8,749 nt of DNA from a bacterium (lineage in GTDB: Bacteria; Bacteroidota; Bacteroidia; Cytophagales; Thermonemataceae). The position numbers and the translations under genes are program-made. Below the pieces are notes generated by a model. It saw only the letters and a program-made list of their open reading frames with translations, had not been told where the DNA came from and did no database searches. The stretch is from positions 1-8,749 of the forward strand of contig JANYGM010000008.1 in assembly GCA_025362415.1 (NCBI GenBank), in the 5' to 3' direction. Positions 1-6,622 of this stretch are shown piece by piece (the stretch's first letter is position 1; every line of letters starts with the position of its first letter).

Positions 1-588
1 CCAGCCTGTAAAGGCACGAGCCGCATTTTTGACATCATTTTCCGTATAATTTCCTCGCCCAAGCGTAAAAAGTTCCATCACCTCACGAGCAAAATTCTCA
101 TTAGGGCTTTCTTTTCTATTCTGTTGATTATTAAGGAATTGCAACATTGCGGGGTCTTTTGCAACTGCCATCAACAAATCCTTAAAATTGCCCAAAGCGT
201 GTTTTCTAAGCGTGTTATTTTGCAACTGATTAAAAACCGCATTAGCACTTTTGCAAGCAAAATGAGTATGCCAAAAGTACGTCATTTTCTCACGAAGTTG
301 GTTATTATTGTCTTGCATTTTCCCCAACCATTTGATATTAAGCGTTTTAATTTCTTCTTTTCGTTCTTTTCTAAACAGTTTTTTTTCATTACGAGGAAGA
401 AGTTTTGGCTTTATTTCCTCTTCATCAATTTTAATAAAATCAAAATTAGTATAAATTTCTGCTTGTTTAAAAATGATATTCAAGATTTTTTCAATACTTT
501 TTCCTTCATATTCCTGTAATTGAGTAGGTTTTAATCCAAAACCAGCACGTAAAAATAAGTGTTGAAGTTCTTTTTGAGTAGGTTTCAT
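1..588 (-). CDS. DUF1800 family protein, N-terminal part (C-terminus off the left edge)
   Basis: Reading the minus strand from the ATG at 588-586 gives 196 uninterrupted codons to the window edge. It starts MKPTQKELQHLFLRAGFG, and the visible part ends in a run typical of DUF1800: FWHTHFACKS, LRKHALGNFKDLLMAVAKDP, NRKESPNENFAREVMELFTL, and finally AARAFTGW. About two thirds of the protein is probably missing, since family members are usually 450-600 residues. The family's biochemical role is not established. In many bacteria its gene precedes a DUF1501 gene, and the pair is thought to be exported or envelope-associated. No signal peptide is visible here; the N-terminus goes straight into the conserved LRAGFG-type segment. 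A Lys/Glu-rich stretch at about residues 55-82 looks like a lineage-specific insertion. It is divergent from the cluster starting at 778, with 189 bp between the starts. Family assignment is strong by motif; function is unknown. Confidence 0.88.
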   Translation of the reverse strand, partial: MKPTQKELQHLFLRAGFGLKPTQLQEYEGKSIEKILNIIFKQAEIYTNFDFIKIDEEEIKPKLLPRNEKKLFRKERKEEIKTLNIKWLGKMQDNNNQLREKMTYFWHTHFACKSANAVFNQLQNNTLRKHALGNFKDLLMAVAKDPAMLQFLNNQQNRKESPNENFAREVMELFTLGRGNYTENDVKNAARAFTGW

Positions 589-725
589 AAGATTTTGAGG
601 CGTTTTGAAGGATATTTGGAAAGTATTTGTGTTTATTTCGTTTTTGATAAGTTTTTTAAGCAAAAGTTTAATAGCATTTGCTATTTTCAGTAAAATAAAA
701 TAGTAGGTATTAGAAGTTTTTTTAG

Positions 726-733
726 TAAATTTG
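726..733 (+). promoter_or_regulatory. Candidate -7 box (TAAATTTG) for the 778-3382 cluster
   Basis: TAAATTTG matches the Bacteroidota -7 consensus TAnnTTTG exactly, and it lies 44 bp before the ATG at 778. No TTG sits about 20 nt upstream, so the -33 half is weak or absent. This is the only good match in the divergent gap of 589-777. I saw no convincing counterpart for the minus-strand gene. Confidence 0.4.
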
Positions 734-777
734 TGCAAATAATTATCCTTCACAATCTCAAATAAAACCATAAATCA

Positions 778-960
778 ATGAAAACTATCACATTAAACCC
801 TATTCGTCATAGAGTTTTTAGGGCTGGGCAGTTTATCAAAGAATTTGATACAATAAAGCCTGCTGACGTAGAGAAAATAACCATTATTCCTGCAAAATTA
901 GGTGAAAAAGGTTTTGGAAAAATTGAAATAAAATTCAATAAAACACAATTTTTTGAATAA
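778..960 (+). CDS. Small hypothetical protein, 60 aa
   Basis: I do not recognise this protein. It is basic, starting MKTITLNPIRHRVFRAGQFI, with no membrane segment, signal peptide or cysteines. The second half alternates hydrophobic and charged residues (KITIIPAKLGEKGFGKIEIK), which suggests a short beta-rich fold. A real gene is supported by three things: a promoter-like TAAATTTG at 726-733, an A-rich leader (aaaccataaatca) before the ATG as in neighbouring genes, and only 13 bp between its stop and the next start. It is probably the first gene of a transcript leading to asnB. No function can be inferred. The main alternative is a chance ORF within a longer leader, which I consider less likely given the spacing. 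Confidence 0.55.
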   Translation: MKTITLNPIRHRVFRAGQFIKEFDTIKPADVEKITIIPAKLGEKGFGKIEIKFNKTQFFE

Positions 961-973
961 AATATAACTAAAT

Positions 974-1375
974 ATGCCAAACACGCCCAAAATGAATAAT
1001 TTGAGTGAAAATAGTATAGATAAACTCCTTAATAACCAAACCAAACAATTAGAATTACAGGAAAAAGAACAAAATCTAAAAGCTATTGAACTTGCAAAAA
1101 GCTATGATTATGCTGAAAAAGCACTTGAAGCGCAGAAAATAACAATGTTGCAAGAAATGGAAGACAAGAAAACAGACTCCACAAAAAAATATCTTTTTTC
1201 TGGTTTTGCGCTTGTGGTTGTATTGGGTGTGAGTGCTTATTTATCTTTGAATGGGCAAAAAGAAATTGCAGAAAAACTCTTTACAGTCCTCACTACTGCC
1301 GTAACCACAGGCGTAGGGGGCTATTTCGCAGGATTTCAAATGGGGAAAAATCAACGTAATACTGATACAAATTAA
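974..1375 (+). CDS. Coiled-coil membrane protein of unknown function, 133 aa
   Basis: Residues 10-70 form a charged, Gln/Glu/Lys-rich helix (for example KQLELQEKEQNLKAIELAKS) with heptad character, so a coiled coil is likely. Two hydrophobic segments follow. The first, about 74-92, contains LFSGFALVVVLGVSAYL. The second, about 102-121, contains TTAVTTGVGGYFAGFQMG, whose small-residue spacing (GVGGxxxG) suits helix packing. A short hydrophilic tail ends the protein. The expected topology is two membrane helices joined by a short loop, with the long N-terminal helix on the same side as the tail, probably cytoplasmic. Its stop is 3 bp before the asnB start, so co-transcription and possible translational coupling are likely. 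It does not match a named family I can recall with confidence. A link to asparagine synthesis is not evident beyond position. Confidence 0.72.
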   Translation: MPNTPKMNNLSENSIDKLLNNQTKQLELQEKEQNLKAIELAKSYDYAEKALEAQKITMLQEMEDKKTDSTKKYLFSGFALVVVLGVSAYLSLNGQKEIAEKLFTVLTTAVTTGVGGYFAGFQMGKNQRNTDTN

Positions 1376-1378
1376 TTT

Positions 1379-3382
1379 ATGTGTGGCATTGCAGGATTTC
1401 TTTCTTTTGTAGAAAACAATAGTTTTTTTGATAAAAACCTACTTGTAGCTATGACTACGGCACTTGCGCACAGAGGACCTGATGCCGCAGGGTATTTTTT
1501 TGAAGATAATCAAAATAATGATAATAATAATCACGCTATTTGTGGCTTAGGACACCGCAGACTTAGTATTTTGGACTTGTCAGAAGTTGCTAACCAACCA
1601 ATGTACGCCCAAAATGAGCGTTATGTAATGGTTTTTAATGGAGAAGTGTTTAATTATCAAGAGATTAAACAAGAATTGCCTACCCATATTCTCCAAAATC
1701 TAAAAACTTCTTCTGATTCAGAGATTATTTTAGAGCTTTTTTCTTTGATGGGAAATGCTTGTGTGCGGCTTTTTAATGGTATGTTTGTAATGGTTATTTA
1801 TGACAAACAAACGCAAAAAATTACTATTTTTAGGGATAGAATGGGCGTAAAACCGCTTTATTATTTTTATGATAATCAGGCAGATAAAAAAAGTTTTGCC
1901 TTTGCATCAGAACTAAAATCTCTCCAAAAACTGCCCTTAAAGCACGAAATAGACCGTTCTGCGGTGGCTGATTTCTTGCATTTGGGCTACATTCCTGCAC
2001 CAAAAAGCATTTATAAAAACATTTTCAAAATGCCTACCGCAAGCATTTTGGAAATTGATAAAAACGGCTTGAATATCCATAATTATTGGAATATTTTTGA
2101 TAAAATAGATAACAAAAATAATCAAACAAATTTTCTTTATCAAGACGAAAATAGGGCAAAAACAGAGCTTAAAAGGCTTTTACAGTCTTCTGTGAGCTAC
2201 CGTTTGATTGCTGATGTGCCTGTGGGCGTTTTTTTGAGTGGTGGCATTGATTCTAGCCTTGTGGCGGCACTTGCCACAGAGCAGGCACAAGCGCAAAACT
2301 CACCACAAATGAAAACTTTTTCTATTGGTTTTGCCGAAAATAAATTTAATGAAGCACAATTTGCTGCAAAAGTTGCTAAATTCTTACATACAGACCACCA
2401 CGAATTTATAGTTTCTACGCAAGAGGCTAAAAACCTTATTCCTAAGCTTATAGACATATATGATGAGCCTTATGCAGACTCTTCTGCTGTGCCTACCTTG
2501 CTTGTGTCTGCACTGGCACGCAAACACGTTACGGTGGCGTTGGGCGGAGATGGTGGCGACGAGCTTTTCTTAGGTTATGGTATGTATGATTGGGCAAAAA
2601 GATTGCAAAATCCTCTTTTAAAACCGTTTAAAAGCATTATTTCAAAAATATTACAACTCAAGAAAACAACTGCTTTTCAGAAAGCAAGTAGCCTTTTTGA
2701 AGGTGATTTTAATGATAATTCTAGTAATTTTGCAAATAAAAATAATGCAAGTTTTGAGCAAATGTTACATATCTTTTCACAGGAACAATTTTATTTTTCT
2801 AAGAAAGAAATAAAAGACATTTTAAAGCTAAAAAATGTGGTTTCTGATATGAATAATGATGTTTTTAATGATAAATTTAGTAATAATCTTAGTGATAAAT
2901 TAGCAAAAATAAATCCGCCAGAATTTCGTCAGTCGGTTTTTGATATGTGTTCATATTTACCTGATGATTTACTTGTGAAAGTAGATAGAGCAACTATGCA
3001 ATACGCTTTGGAGGCTCGTGTGCCACTTTTAGACTATCGTGTCGTGGAGTTTGCCTTACAACTTTCTCCAAAACTCAAATACAAAAATGGTGAAAGAAAG
3101 TATCTTTTGAAACAACTTTTGTATGATTATGTACCAAAAAGCTACTTTGAACGCCCAAAACAAGGTTTTTCTATTCCGCTAATACAATGGTTGCGTACAG
3201 ATTTGAGGTTTTTGTTGGAAGATTTTTTATCAGAAAAAGTTATTAAAAAATATGATTTTGTAGATTTTGCAGAAGTAGAAAAAATGAAAAAAGCCTATTT
3301 GGGTGGAAATGACTATTATTATAACCGTTTGTGGACACTTATTGTACTACATCAATTCCTTACCAAGATGGAAGGATTATAA
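1379..3382 (+). CDS. asnB: Asparagine synthase (glutamine-hydrolysing), class II amidotransferase, AsnB family
   Basis: This cytoplasmic enzyme makes asparagine from aspartate, ATP and glutamine. The start is fixed by MCGIAGF: Cys2 becomes the N-terminal nucleophile of the Ntn glutaminase domain once Met is removed. Glutaminase motifs are HRGPDAAG (31-38), GHRRLSILD (58-66), FNGEVFNY (86-93) and SDSEI (112-116). The synthetase domain has the PP-loop LSGGIDSS (286-293), SIGF (315-318), DEPYADSSAVPT (362-373), LGGDGGDELF (388-397), RVPLLDYR (547-554) and RPKQGFSIPL (592-601). At 667 residues it is somewhat longer than typical members (roughly 550-640). The extra length lies mainly in Asn-rich, low-complexity stretches around 44-51, 240-257 and 443-507, away from the active-site motifs. 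It follows the membrane protein gene by 3 bp. AsnB-like enzymes also amidate surface sugars in capsule loci, but no glycosyltransferases are visible here, so general asparagine synthesis is the default reading. Confidence 0.95.
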   Translation: MCGIAGFLSFVENNSFFDKNLLVAMTTALAHRGPDAAGYFFEDNQNNDNNNHAICGLGHRRLSILDLSEVANQPMYAQNERYVMVFNGEVFNYQEIKQELPTHILQNLKTSSDSEIILELFSLMGNACVRLFNGMFVMVIYDKQTQKITIFRDRMGVKPLYYFYDNQADKKSFAFASELKSLQKLPLKHEIDRSAVADFLHLGYIPAPKSIYKNIFKMPTASILEIDKNGLNIHNYWNIFDKIDNKNNQTNFLYQDENRAKTELKRLLQSSVSYRLIADVPVGVFLSGGIDSSLVAALATEQAQAQNSPQMKTFSIGFAENKFNEAQFAAKVAKFLHTDHHEFIVSTQEAKNLIPKLIDIYDEPYADSSAVPTLLVSALARKHVTVALGGDGGDELFLGYGMYDWAKRLQNPLLKPFKSIISKILQLKKTTAFQKASSLFEGDFNDNSSNFANKNNASFEQMLHIFSQEQFYFSKKEIKDILKLKNVVSDMNNDVFNDKFSNNLSDKLAKINPPEFRQSVFDMCSYLPDDLLVKVDRATMQYALEARVPLLDYRVVEFALQLSPKLKYKNGERKYLLKQLLYDYVPKSYFERPKQGFSIPLIQWLRTDLRFLLEDFLSEKVIKKYDFVDFAEVEKMKKAYLGGNDYYYNRLWTLIVLHQFLTKMEGL

Positions 3383-3423
3383 GATTTTAAGGTTAAATAC
3401 AAAAAGATTTTCTATAAATATGT

Positions 3424-3438
3424 TGTCCCGCTGGGACA
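3424..3438. repeat. Short GC-rich hairpin, TGTCCC/GGGACA
   Basis: TGTCCC (3424-3429) and GGGACA (3433-3438) form a 6-bp stem with a 3-nt loop, 42 bp past the asnB stop. The preceding stretch, ctataaatatgttgtccc, resembles, from memory, a short dispersed repeat seen in other Bacteroidota genomes; this needs a genome search. There is no T-tract, so it is not an obvious intrinsic terminator. Confidence 0.45.
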
Positions 3439-3531
3439 GAATACAAATTATGTTTGTTGTCAGGATTTGTGGAAACACAAATCCTGACAACACAAGAAAC
3501 ATAATTAACTGATTATAAGCATTTTGTATTC
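3439..3531. repeat. Palindromic element with a perfect 17-bp stem and GAAA loop
   Basis: The inner arms 3455-3471 and 3476-3492 pair perfectly over 17 bp around a GAAA tetraloop. After a small one-sided bulge (CAAGA), 3446-3454 pairs with 3498-3506 for a further 9 bp. Outside that, GAATACAAA (3439-3447) is the inverted copy of TTTGTATTC (3523-3531), giving terminal inverted repeats around a 93-bp unit. The stem lies between convergently read sequence features but the flanking genes (asnB and jetA) point the same way. It lacks a U-tract, so although it could stall polymerase or protect an mRNA end, a dispersed palindromic repeat is the better reading. Confidence 0.75.
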
Positions 3532-3561
3532 ATTCATAATTCACAATTAAAAATTCACAAT
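3523..3561 (-). repeat. 39-bp A/T-rich dispersed repeat, copy A
   Basis: On the minus strand this reads as ATTGTGAAT-type direct repeats ending in GAATACAAA. It matches the plus strand at 6421-6459 at 37 of 39 positions. Its end coincides with the outer arm of the palindrome at 3439-3531. The rest of the gap to the jetA start (3562-3658) is AT-rich; it holds a one-mismatch -7-like box, TACCTTTT at 3633-3640, without a well-spaced TTG. Confidence 0.8.
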
Positions 3562-3658
3562 TACTTATTTGTAATATCAAGTTATTTTAATTATTTTTGA
3601 GAATGTTTTTAGTGTTTTATAGTTGTATTTCCTACCTTTTCCTTAGCATTGTAACAAA

Positions 3659-5182
3659 ATGACGTTTGAAAAAATATACCAGTTACTCAAATCACATCAT
3701 ACCGTAAAACTCCTCAAAGCTGATAATGCAGACCTTATTATCAGTTTTTTGTTCAAATCCTTCAAACAAAATCAAAGCGGTTTCAAAATTGATACCATCT
3801 CTGAAAAAGAACTCATAGAATTTCTTTCGGATTACCTCTATTTTCTCAATAAAGAAGATACGCAGAAAAATAATCAGGAAAATCAAGAAAATCAACAACA
3901 AAAACTTAAATTTCCAAAACAACCAAAACAATACCTCACAGATTGGACAAACGCAGGCTATTTGCGCAAATTCCCTGCCAAAAATGATACCTTTGATTAC
4001 GAACTAACGCCCTCCACAGAAAATACCTTTAAAGTGGTTGATAGCCTAGAAAAACGTGAATTTATAGGGCAAGAATCTAGACTGAAAAATTTGTTTGAAA
4101 GCCTGAAAAACCTGTCTAGCAAGTCAAAAACTGATGCCAACACTAGGCTTAAAGAACTAGAAGAGAAAAAAATAGCCATTGAACAGGAAATCCAAGATGT
4201 CAAAAATGGTAAAATAGATACGCTGGACGACAGGCAAATCAAAGAACAATTCTTTTTTATAGAAGATACTGCCAAAAATTTATTAGCTGATTTTCGGCAA
4301 GTAGAGCAGAATTTTCGTGATTTAGATAAGAAATTTAGACAAAAAATAATCACGACCACACTCGCAAAAGGGGATATTTTGGAAGACCTTTTTGAGCAAC
4401 AAAGCAACATTTTAGAAGAAGACCAAGGCAAAAGTTTTACTGCTTTTTGGGAATTTCTGTTGTCAAATTCAAAACAAGAAGAACTAGAAAAACTCCTTAG
4501 TGAAGTGCTGGCTATTCCTGCGGTGCAACAAGTGCAAGACAAAAATTTTAGTATTGCCAATATCAGAAATAATTTGATAGAAGCAGGTGACAAAACCAAA
4601 AAATCAACTAACTCGCTTTTTGAGCAACTACGCAAGTATTTGGAGCATAAATCATTCTTTGAAAACAAAAGAATTTATGATAATATCCAAGAAATGCTCA
4701 AAATTATTAGCCTAAATTCTAATGCAAATACTAACGCAAAGATTAACGCAAAAACAGAAAAAGATTTTAATAAATTTGAATTTTTGACGTTAGACGAAAT
4801 AATAAATATTGATTTGATTATTGATAAACCGCTTTTTAGTCCACCTGAAAAGATAAAATTCGCCAACAACAGTCCAGAAGAAGGCACAAGTACCAACAAT
4901 AATACACAATTATATGAACAATTTGAAATAGATACAGTCGCCCTAAAAAATAATATCAAACTCGCCCTAAAAACCAAAACACATATTACTTTCCCTGATT
5001 TTTTACAGGAATTTGAGATTAAAAAAGGCGTGGCTGAAGTAGTAGCGTACATAGAAATTGCCTCAAAAGAAAATAATAAACATATCATCAAAAATGAAGA
5101 ATATGATTTTATTGAGATAAAAAACATCAAAACAAACAGGGATTTTAGTCTGAAAATTCCGCAAATAATCTTTTGTAAATAG
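3659..5182 (+). CDS. jetA: DUF3375 protein, JetA-like kleisin subunit (Wadjet/MksF type), apparently solitary
   Basis: The protein matches my recollection of DUF3375 along its whole length, 507 residues, about the usual size. The N-terminal winged-helix region contains LLKADNADLIISFLFKSF (18-35), then YLTDWTNAGYLRKF (92-105) and LEKREFIGQESRLKNLF (130-146). A long coiled-coil region follows, with the diagnostic LADFRQVEQNFRDLDKKF (209-226), then DQGKSFTAFWEFLLS (255-269). The C-terminal winged-helix-like part ends at residues 444-507 with FPDFLQEFEIKKGVAEVVAY. JetA is the kleisin bridging the SMC-like JetC in Wadjet (JetABCD), which recognises and cuts circular plasmids with the nuclease JetD. 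JetB, JetC and JetD would normally follow directly; here the next 309 bp hold a repeat element, then an unrelated exported protein. Gln/Asn-rich insertions at 70-81 and 352-364 look like low-complexity expansion. No frameshift or stop is visible, so the gene seems intact. Confidence 0.85.
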   Translation: MTFEKIYQLLKSHHTVKLLKADNADLIISFLFKSFKQNQSGFKIDTISEKELIEFLSDYLYFLNKEDTQKNNQENQENQQQKLKFPKQPKQYLTDWTNAGYLRKFPAKNDTFDYELTPSTENTFKVVDSLEKREFIGQESRLKNLFESLKNLSSKSKTDANTRLKELEEKKIAIEQEIQDVKNGKIDTLDDRQIKEQFFFIEDTAKNLLADFRQVEQNFRDLDKKFRQKIITTTLAKGDILEDLFEQQSNILEEDQGKSFTAFWEFLLSNSKQEELEKLLSEVLAIPAVQQVQDKNFSIANIRNNLIEAGDKTKKSTNSLFEQLRKYLEHKSFFENKRIYDNIQEMLKIISLNSNANTNAKINAKTEKDFNKFEFLTLDEIINIDLIIDKPLFSPPEKIKFANNSPEEGTSTNNNTQLYEQFEIDTVALKNNIKLALKTKTHITFPDFLQEFEIKKGVAEVVAYIEIASKENNKHIIKNEEYDFIEIKNIKTNRDFSLKIPQIIFCK

Positions 5183-5221
5183 TGTCAGAAACTTTTATAA
5201 ATTGAAATACGTGTGTTAAAA

Positions 5222-5355
5222 TGTAGGGGCTGGGCTTGCCCCTGCCCAATACTAGCACTTGCTAGGCGAAAGCAACCAGTGGCACGCTTGCGACAAACAA
5301 AAAACAGCTTTTAAACCTCATTGAAGCAGGGCGACCACAAGGGTCGCACCCTACA
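5222..5355. repeat. GC-rich structured repeat element with TGTAGGG/CCCTACA ends
   Basis: This is a 134-bp GC-richer island in AT-rich DNA after jetA. The ends TGTAGGG (5222-5228) and CCCTACA (5349-5355) are inverted. Inside are three small hairpins: GGGGC/GCCCC (5226-5230 with 5238-5242), CTAGC/GCTAG (5252-5256 with 5261-5265, loop ACTT) and GCGACC/GGTCGC (5331-5336 with 5342-5347). The central part (GCGAAAGC near 5267, GCTTGCG near 5286) is partly self-complementary. Sequences like GGGCGACCACAAGGGTCGC recur, from memory, in non-coding DNA of several phyla, so this is probably a copy of a dispersed element. No coding potential and no clear target duplication were seen. The remainder of the gap (5183-5221 and 5356-5491) is AT-rich and otherwise holds only the candidate promoter at 5432. 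Confidence 0.7.
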
Positions 5356-5431
5356 AAAAATACATATAAATTTTATTTTATTATTTATACATTTGATAAT
5401 CAAACAGTTATATTATTCAAAATAATGGGTA

Positions 5432-5439
5432 TAAATTTG
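5432..5439 (+). promoter_or_regulatory. Candidate -7 box (TAAATTTG) for the 5492 gene
   Basis: TAAATTTG is an exact TAnnTTTG match 52 bp before the ATG at 5492. The -33 region has only TTA at 5408-5410, about 21 nt upstream, instead of TTG. This is a plausible promoter that makes the 5492 gene independent of jetA, consistent with the repeat element between them. Confidence 0.45.
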
Positions 5440-5491
5440 CAACAGAACTTTTACAGCAACAACTAATTTTAGAAATCTAAAAAATCAAATA

Positions 5492-6421
5492 ATGGAAAAT
5501 AGAACTATCAAAAATCAAACTACCAAAAAGAATCAAATAATTATTTTAATTATTTTGCTTCTTCTACTAGAACTAAGCCATTTTGCTAAAGCGCAAACAG
5601 CAAATACCAATCAAGTAAATACCGTTCAGCCCAAAATCATAGTTATTCCTTATACGAAAGAAGGAGAAGATATTAGGACTATTTTGGAGCAAGACATCAA
5701 CCGCAGAATTGCCATCACTAAGATTAAAGAAGGGTTTGATAACAGAGGTTTTACGACAGTTGATTTTACGGCAAAACTGAAGGTTGCTAAAGATAATAAT
5801 ATTTTCACTTCTGATAATCAAACCGACATTAAGACGCAAATAATACAAATGTCAGGCGCAGATATTTATGTGCAAGCAGAAGTAAATATCATAAGTAGCA
5901 AAGCAGGAAATGCCGTTACACTTGTTTTGACAGCTTTTGAGGCATCAACAGGGAATTCTTTGTCAAATAAGGTTGGAGAAAGTGGCAAATTTTATACGGA
6001 AGATTTTGGCAAACTTGCCTCAAAAGCAGTGGAAAGTTGTGTAACAGATTTTTTGAACGTAATGCAAACAAAATTTACAGATATTTTTAATAATGGTAAA
6101 GCCGTTATTATAGACATTAGTTTTGATACTAATTCTTCTTATAAAATGTCGTCAGAAGTTGGTGCAGACAAACTACCATTATCAGACCAAATAGAGATGT
6201 GGATGGAGAAAAATGCTTTCAAAAATAACTATCATATTCAAGGAACAACAGAGTTGAAAATGATATTTGATGATGTAAAAATCCCGCTTAAAGATGCCAC
6301 AACCAATAATAATTATAATCCTAACAAATTTGCCCTTGAAATTTTTAAATTTCTTAAGAGTTTGGGCTTAGAACCTGCAAAAGATGTCAAAGGAAATACT
6401 ATTTATATCACTATTAAATAA
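5492..6421 (+). CDS. Exported DUF6175-like protein, 309 aa
   Basis: The N-terminus has a basic stretch, then the hydrophobic core IIILIILLLLLELSHFA (16-32) and AKA before Gln35, a good signal peptidase I site, so a periplasmic or outer-membrane-facing location is expected. The mature part has features I associate with DUF6175 of Bacteroidota: PKIIVIPY (47-54), QDINRRIAITKIKEGFDNRG (67-86), the SGADIYVQAEV strand (121-131), a helix ending in MQTKFTDIFNNGKAV (191-205), and a C-terminal block with SDQIEMWMEKNAF (231-243) and DDVKIPL (260-266). The fold resembles the alternating alpha/beta pattern of CsgG/LpoB-type periplasmic proteins, but this is inference. There are no lipobox and no catalytic motifs. 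Its likely partner is the exported protein at 6829, separated by 407 bp of palindromic repeats. The family call is from memory of the conserved pattern and would need a profile search; export is much surer. Confidence 0.8.
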   Translation: MENRTIKNQTTKKNQIIILIILLLLLELSHFAKAQTANTNQVNTVQPKIIVIPYTKEGEDIRTILEQDINRRIAITKIKEGFDNRGFTTVDFTAKLKVAKDNNIFTSDNQTDIKTQIIQMSGADIYVQAEVNIISSKAGNAVTLVLTAFEASTGNSLSNKVGESGKFYTEDFGKLASKAVESCVTDFLNVMQTKFTDIFNNGKAVIIDISFDTNSSYKMSSEVGADKLPLSDQIEMWMEKNAFKNNYHIQGTTELKMIFDDVKIPLKDATTNNNYNPNKFALEIFKFLKSLGLEPAKDVKGNTIYITIK

Positions 6422-6459
6422 TTGTGAATTTTAAATTGTGAATTGTGAATGAATACAAA
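6421..6459 (+). repeat. 39-bp A/T-rich dispersed repeat, copy B
   Basis: Three ATTGTGAAT-type repeats run into GAATACAAA. The sequence is the reverse complement of 3523-3561 with two mismatches. It overlaps the last base of the DUF6175-like gene's stop codon and, like copy A, lies directly beside a palindromic element. The two copies bracket 2.86 kb containing jetA and the DUF6175-like gene. Confidence 0.8.
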
Positions 6460-6463
6460 GTTT

Positions 6464-6548
6464 AAAAAGCTGTTGTTTGTGTCTTCATAAACAACACCAC
6501 CATATTGCTTGTGAAGACACAAACAATGGCTAAAACTAATAATAATCT
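6464..6548. repeat. 85-bp palindromic tandem unit, copy 1
   Basis: Arms 6469-6488 and 6511-6530 pair over 20 bp if G-T wobbles are allowed, around a 22-nt loop. After the stem comes the spacer TAAAACTAATAATAATCT. It is followed directly by copy 2, with a period of 85 bp and six differences over 85 positions. An alternative local fold also exists: TGTTGTTT (6470-6477 region) with AAACAACA (6489-6496). Confidence 0.82.
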
Positions 6549-6613
6549 AAAAAGCCGTTGTTTGTGTCTTCACAAATAACACAGCCATATTGCTTGTGAA
6601 GACACAAGCAATG

Positions 6614-6622
6614 GCTAAAACT
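6614..6622 (+). repeat. Left 9-bp target-site duplication, GCTAAAACT
   Basis: GCTAAAACT here is repeated exactly at 6790-6798, immediately outside the inverted ends of the insert. The uninterrupted pre-insertion sequence is preserved in copy 1 of the tandem unit at 6529-6537, which shows that the target originally carried a single copy. Confidence 0.82.

Noticed and set aside
124..519. Open plus-strand frame of 131 codons over the DUF1800 gene
   Set aside because: It is the antisense shadow of the minus-strand DUF1800 coding frame, which has clear family motifs; the plus-strand product is a Phe/Lys-rich sequence with no recognisable features.
3303..3512. Open frame overlapping the end of asnB and running through the palindromes
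   Set aside because: Its first part is an out-of-frame reading of the asnB end and its second part translates hairpin repeats; no start context or protein features support it.
3997..5130. Long minus-strand open frames opposite jetA (223 and 151 codons)
   Set aside because: They are antisense to the well-supported DUF3375 frame and give Ser/Phe/Leu-rich low-complexity products typical of shadows of Lys/Glu-rich genes.
3659..6421. Complete Wadjet defence operon
   Set aside because: The genes after jetA show no SMC ATPase, DUF4194 or DUF2220 features; the next ORF encodes an exported protein.
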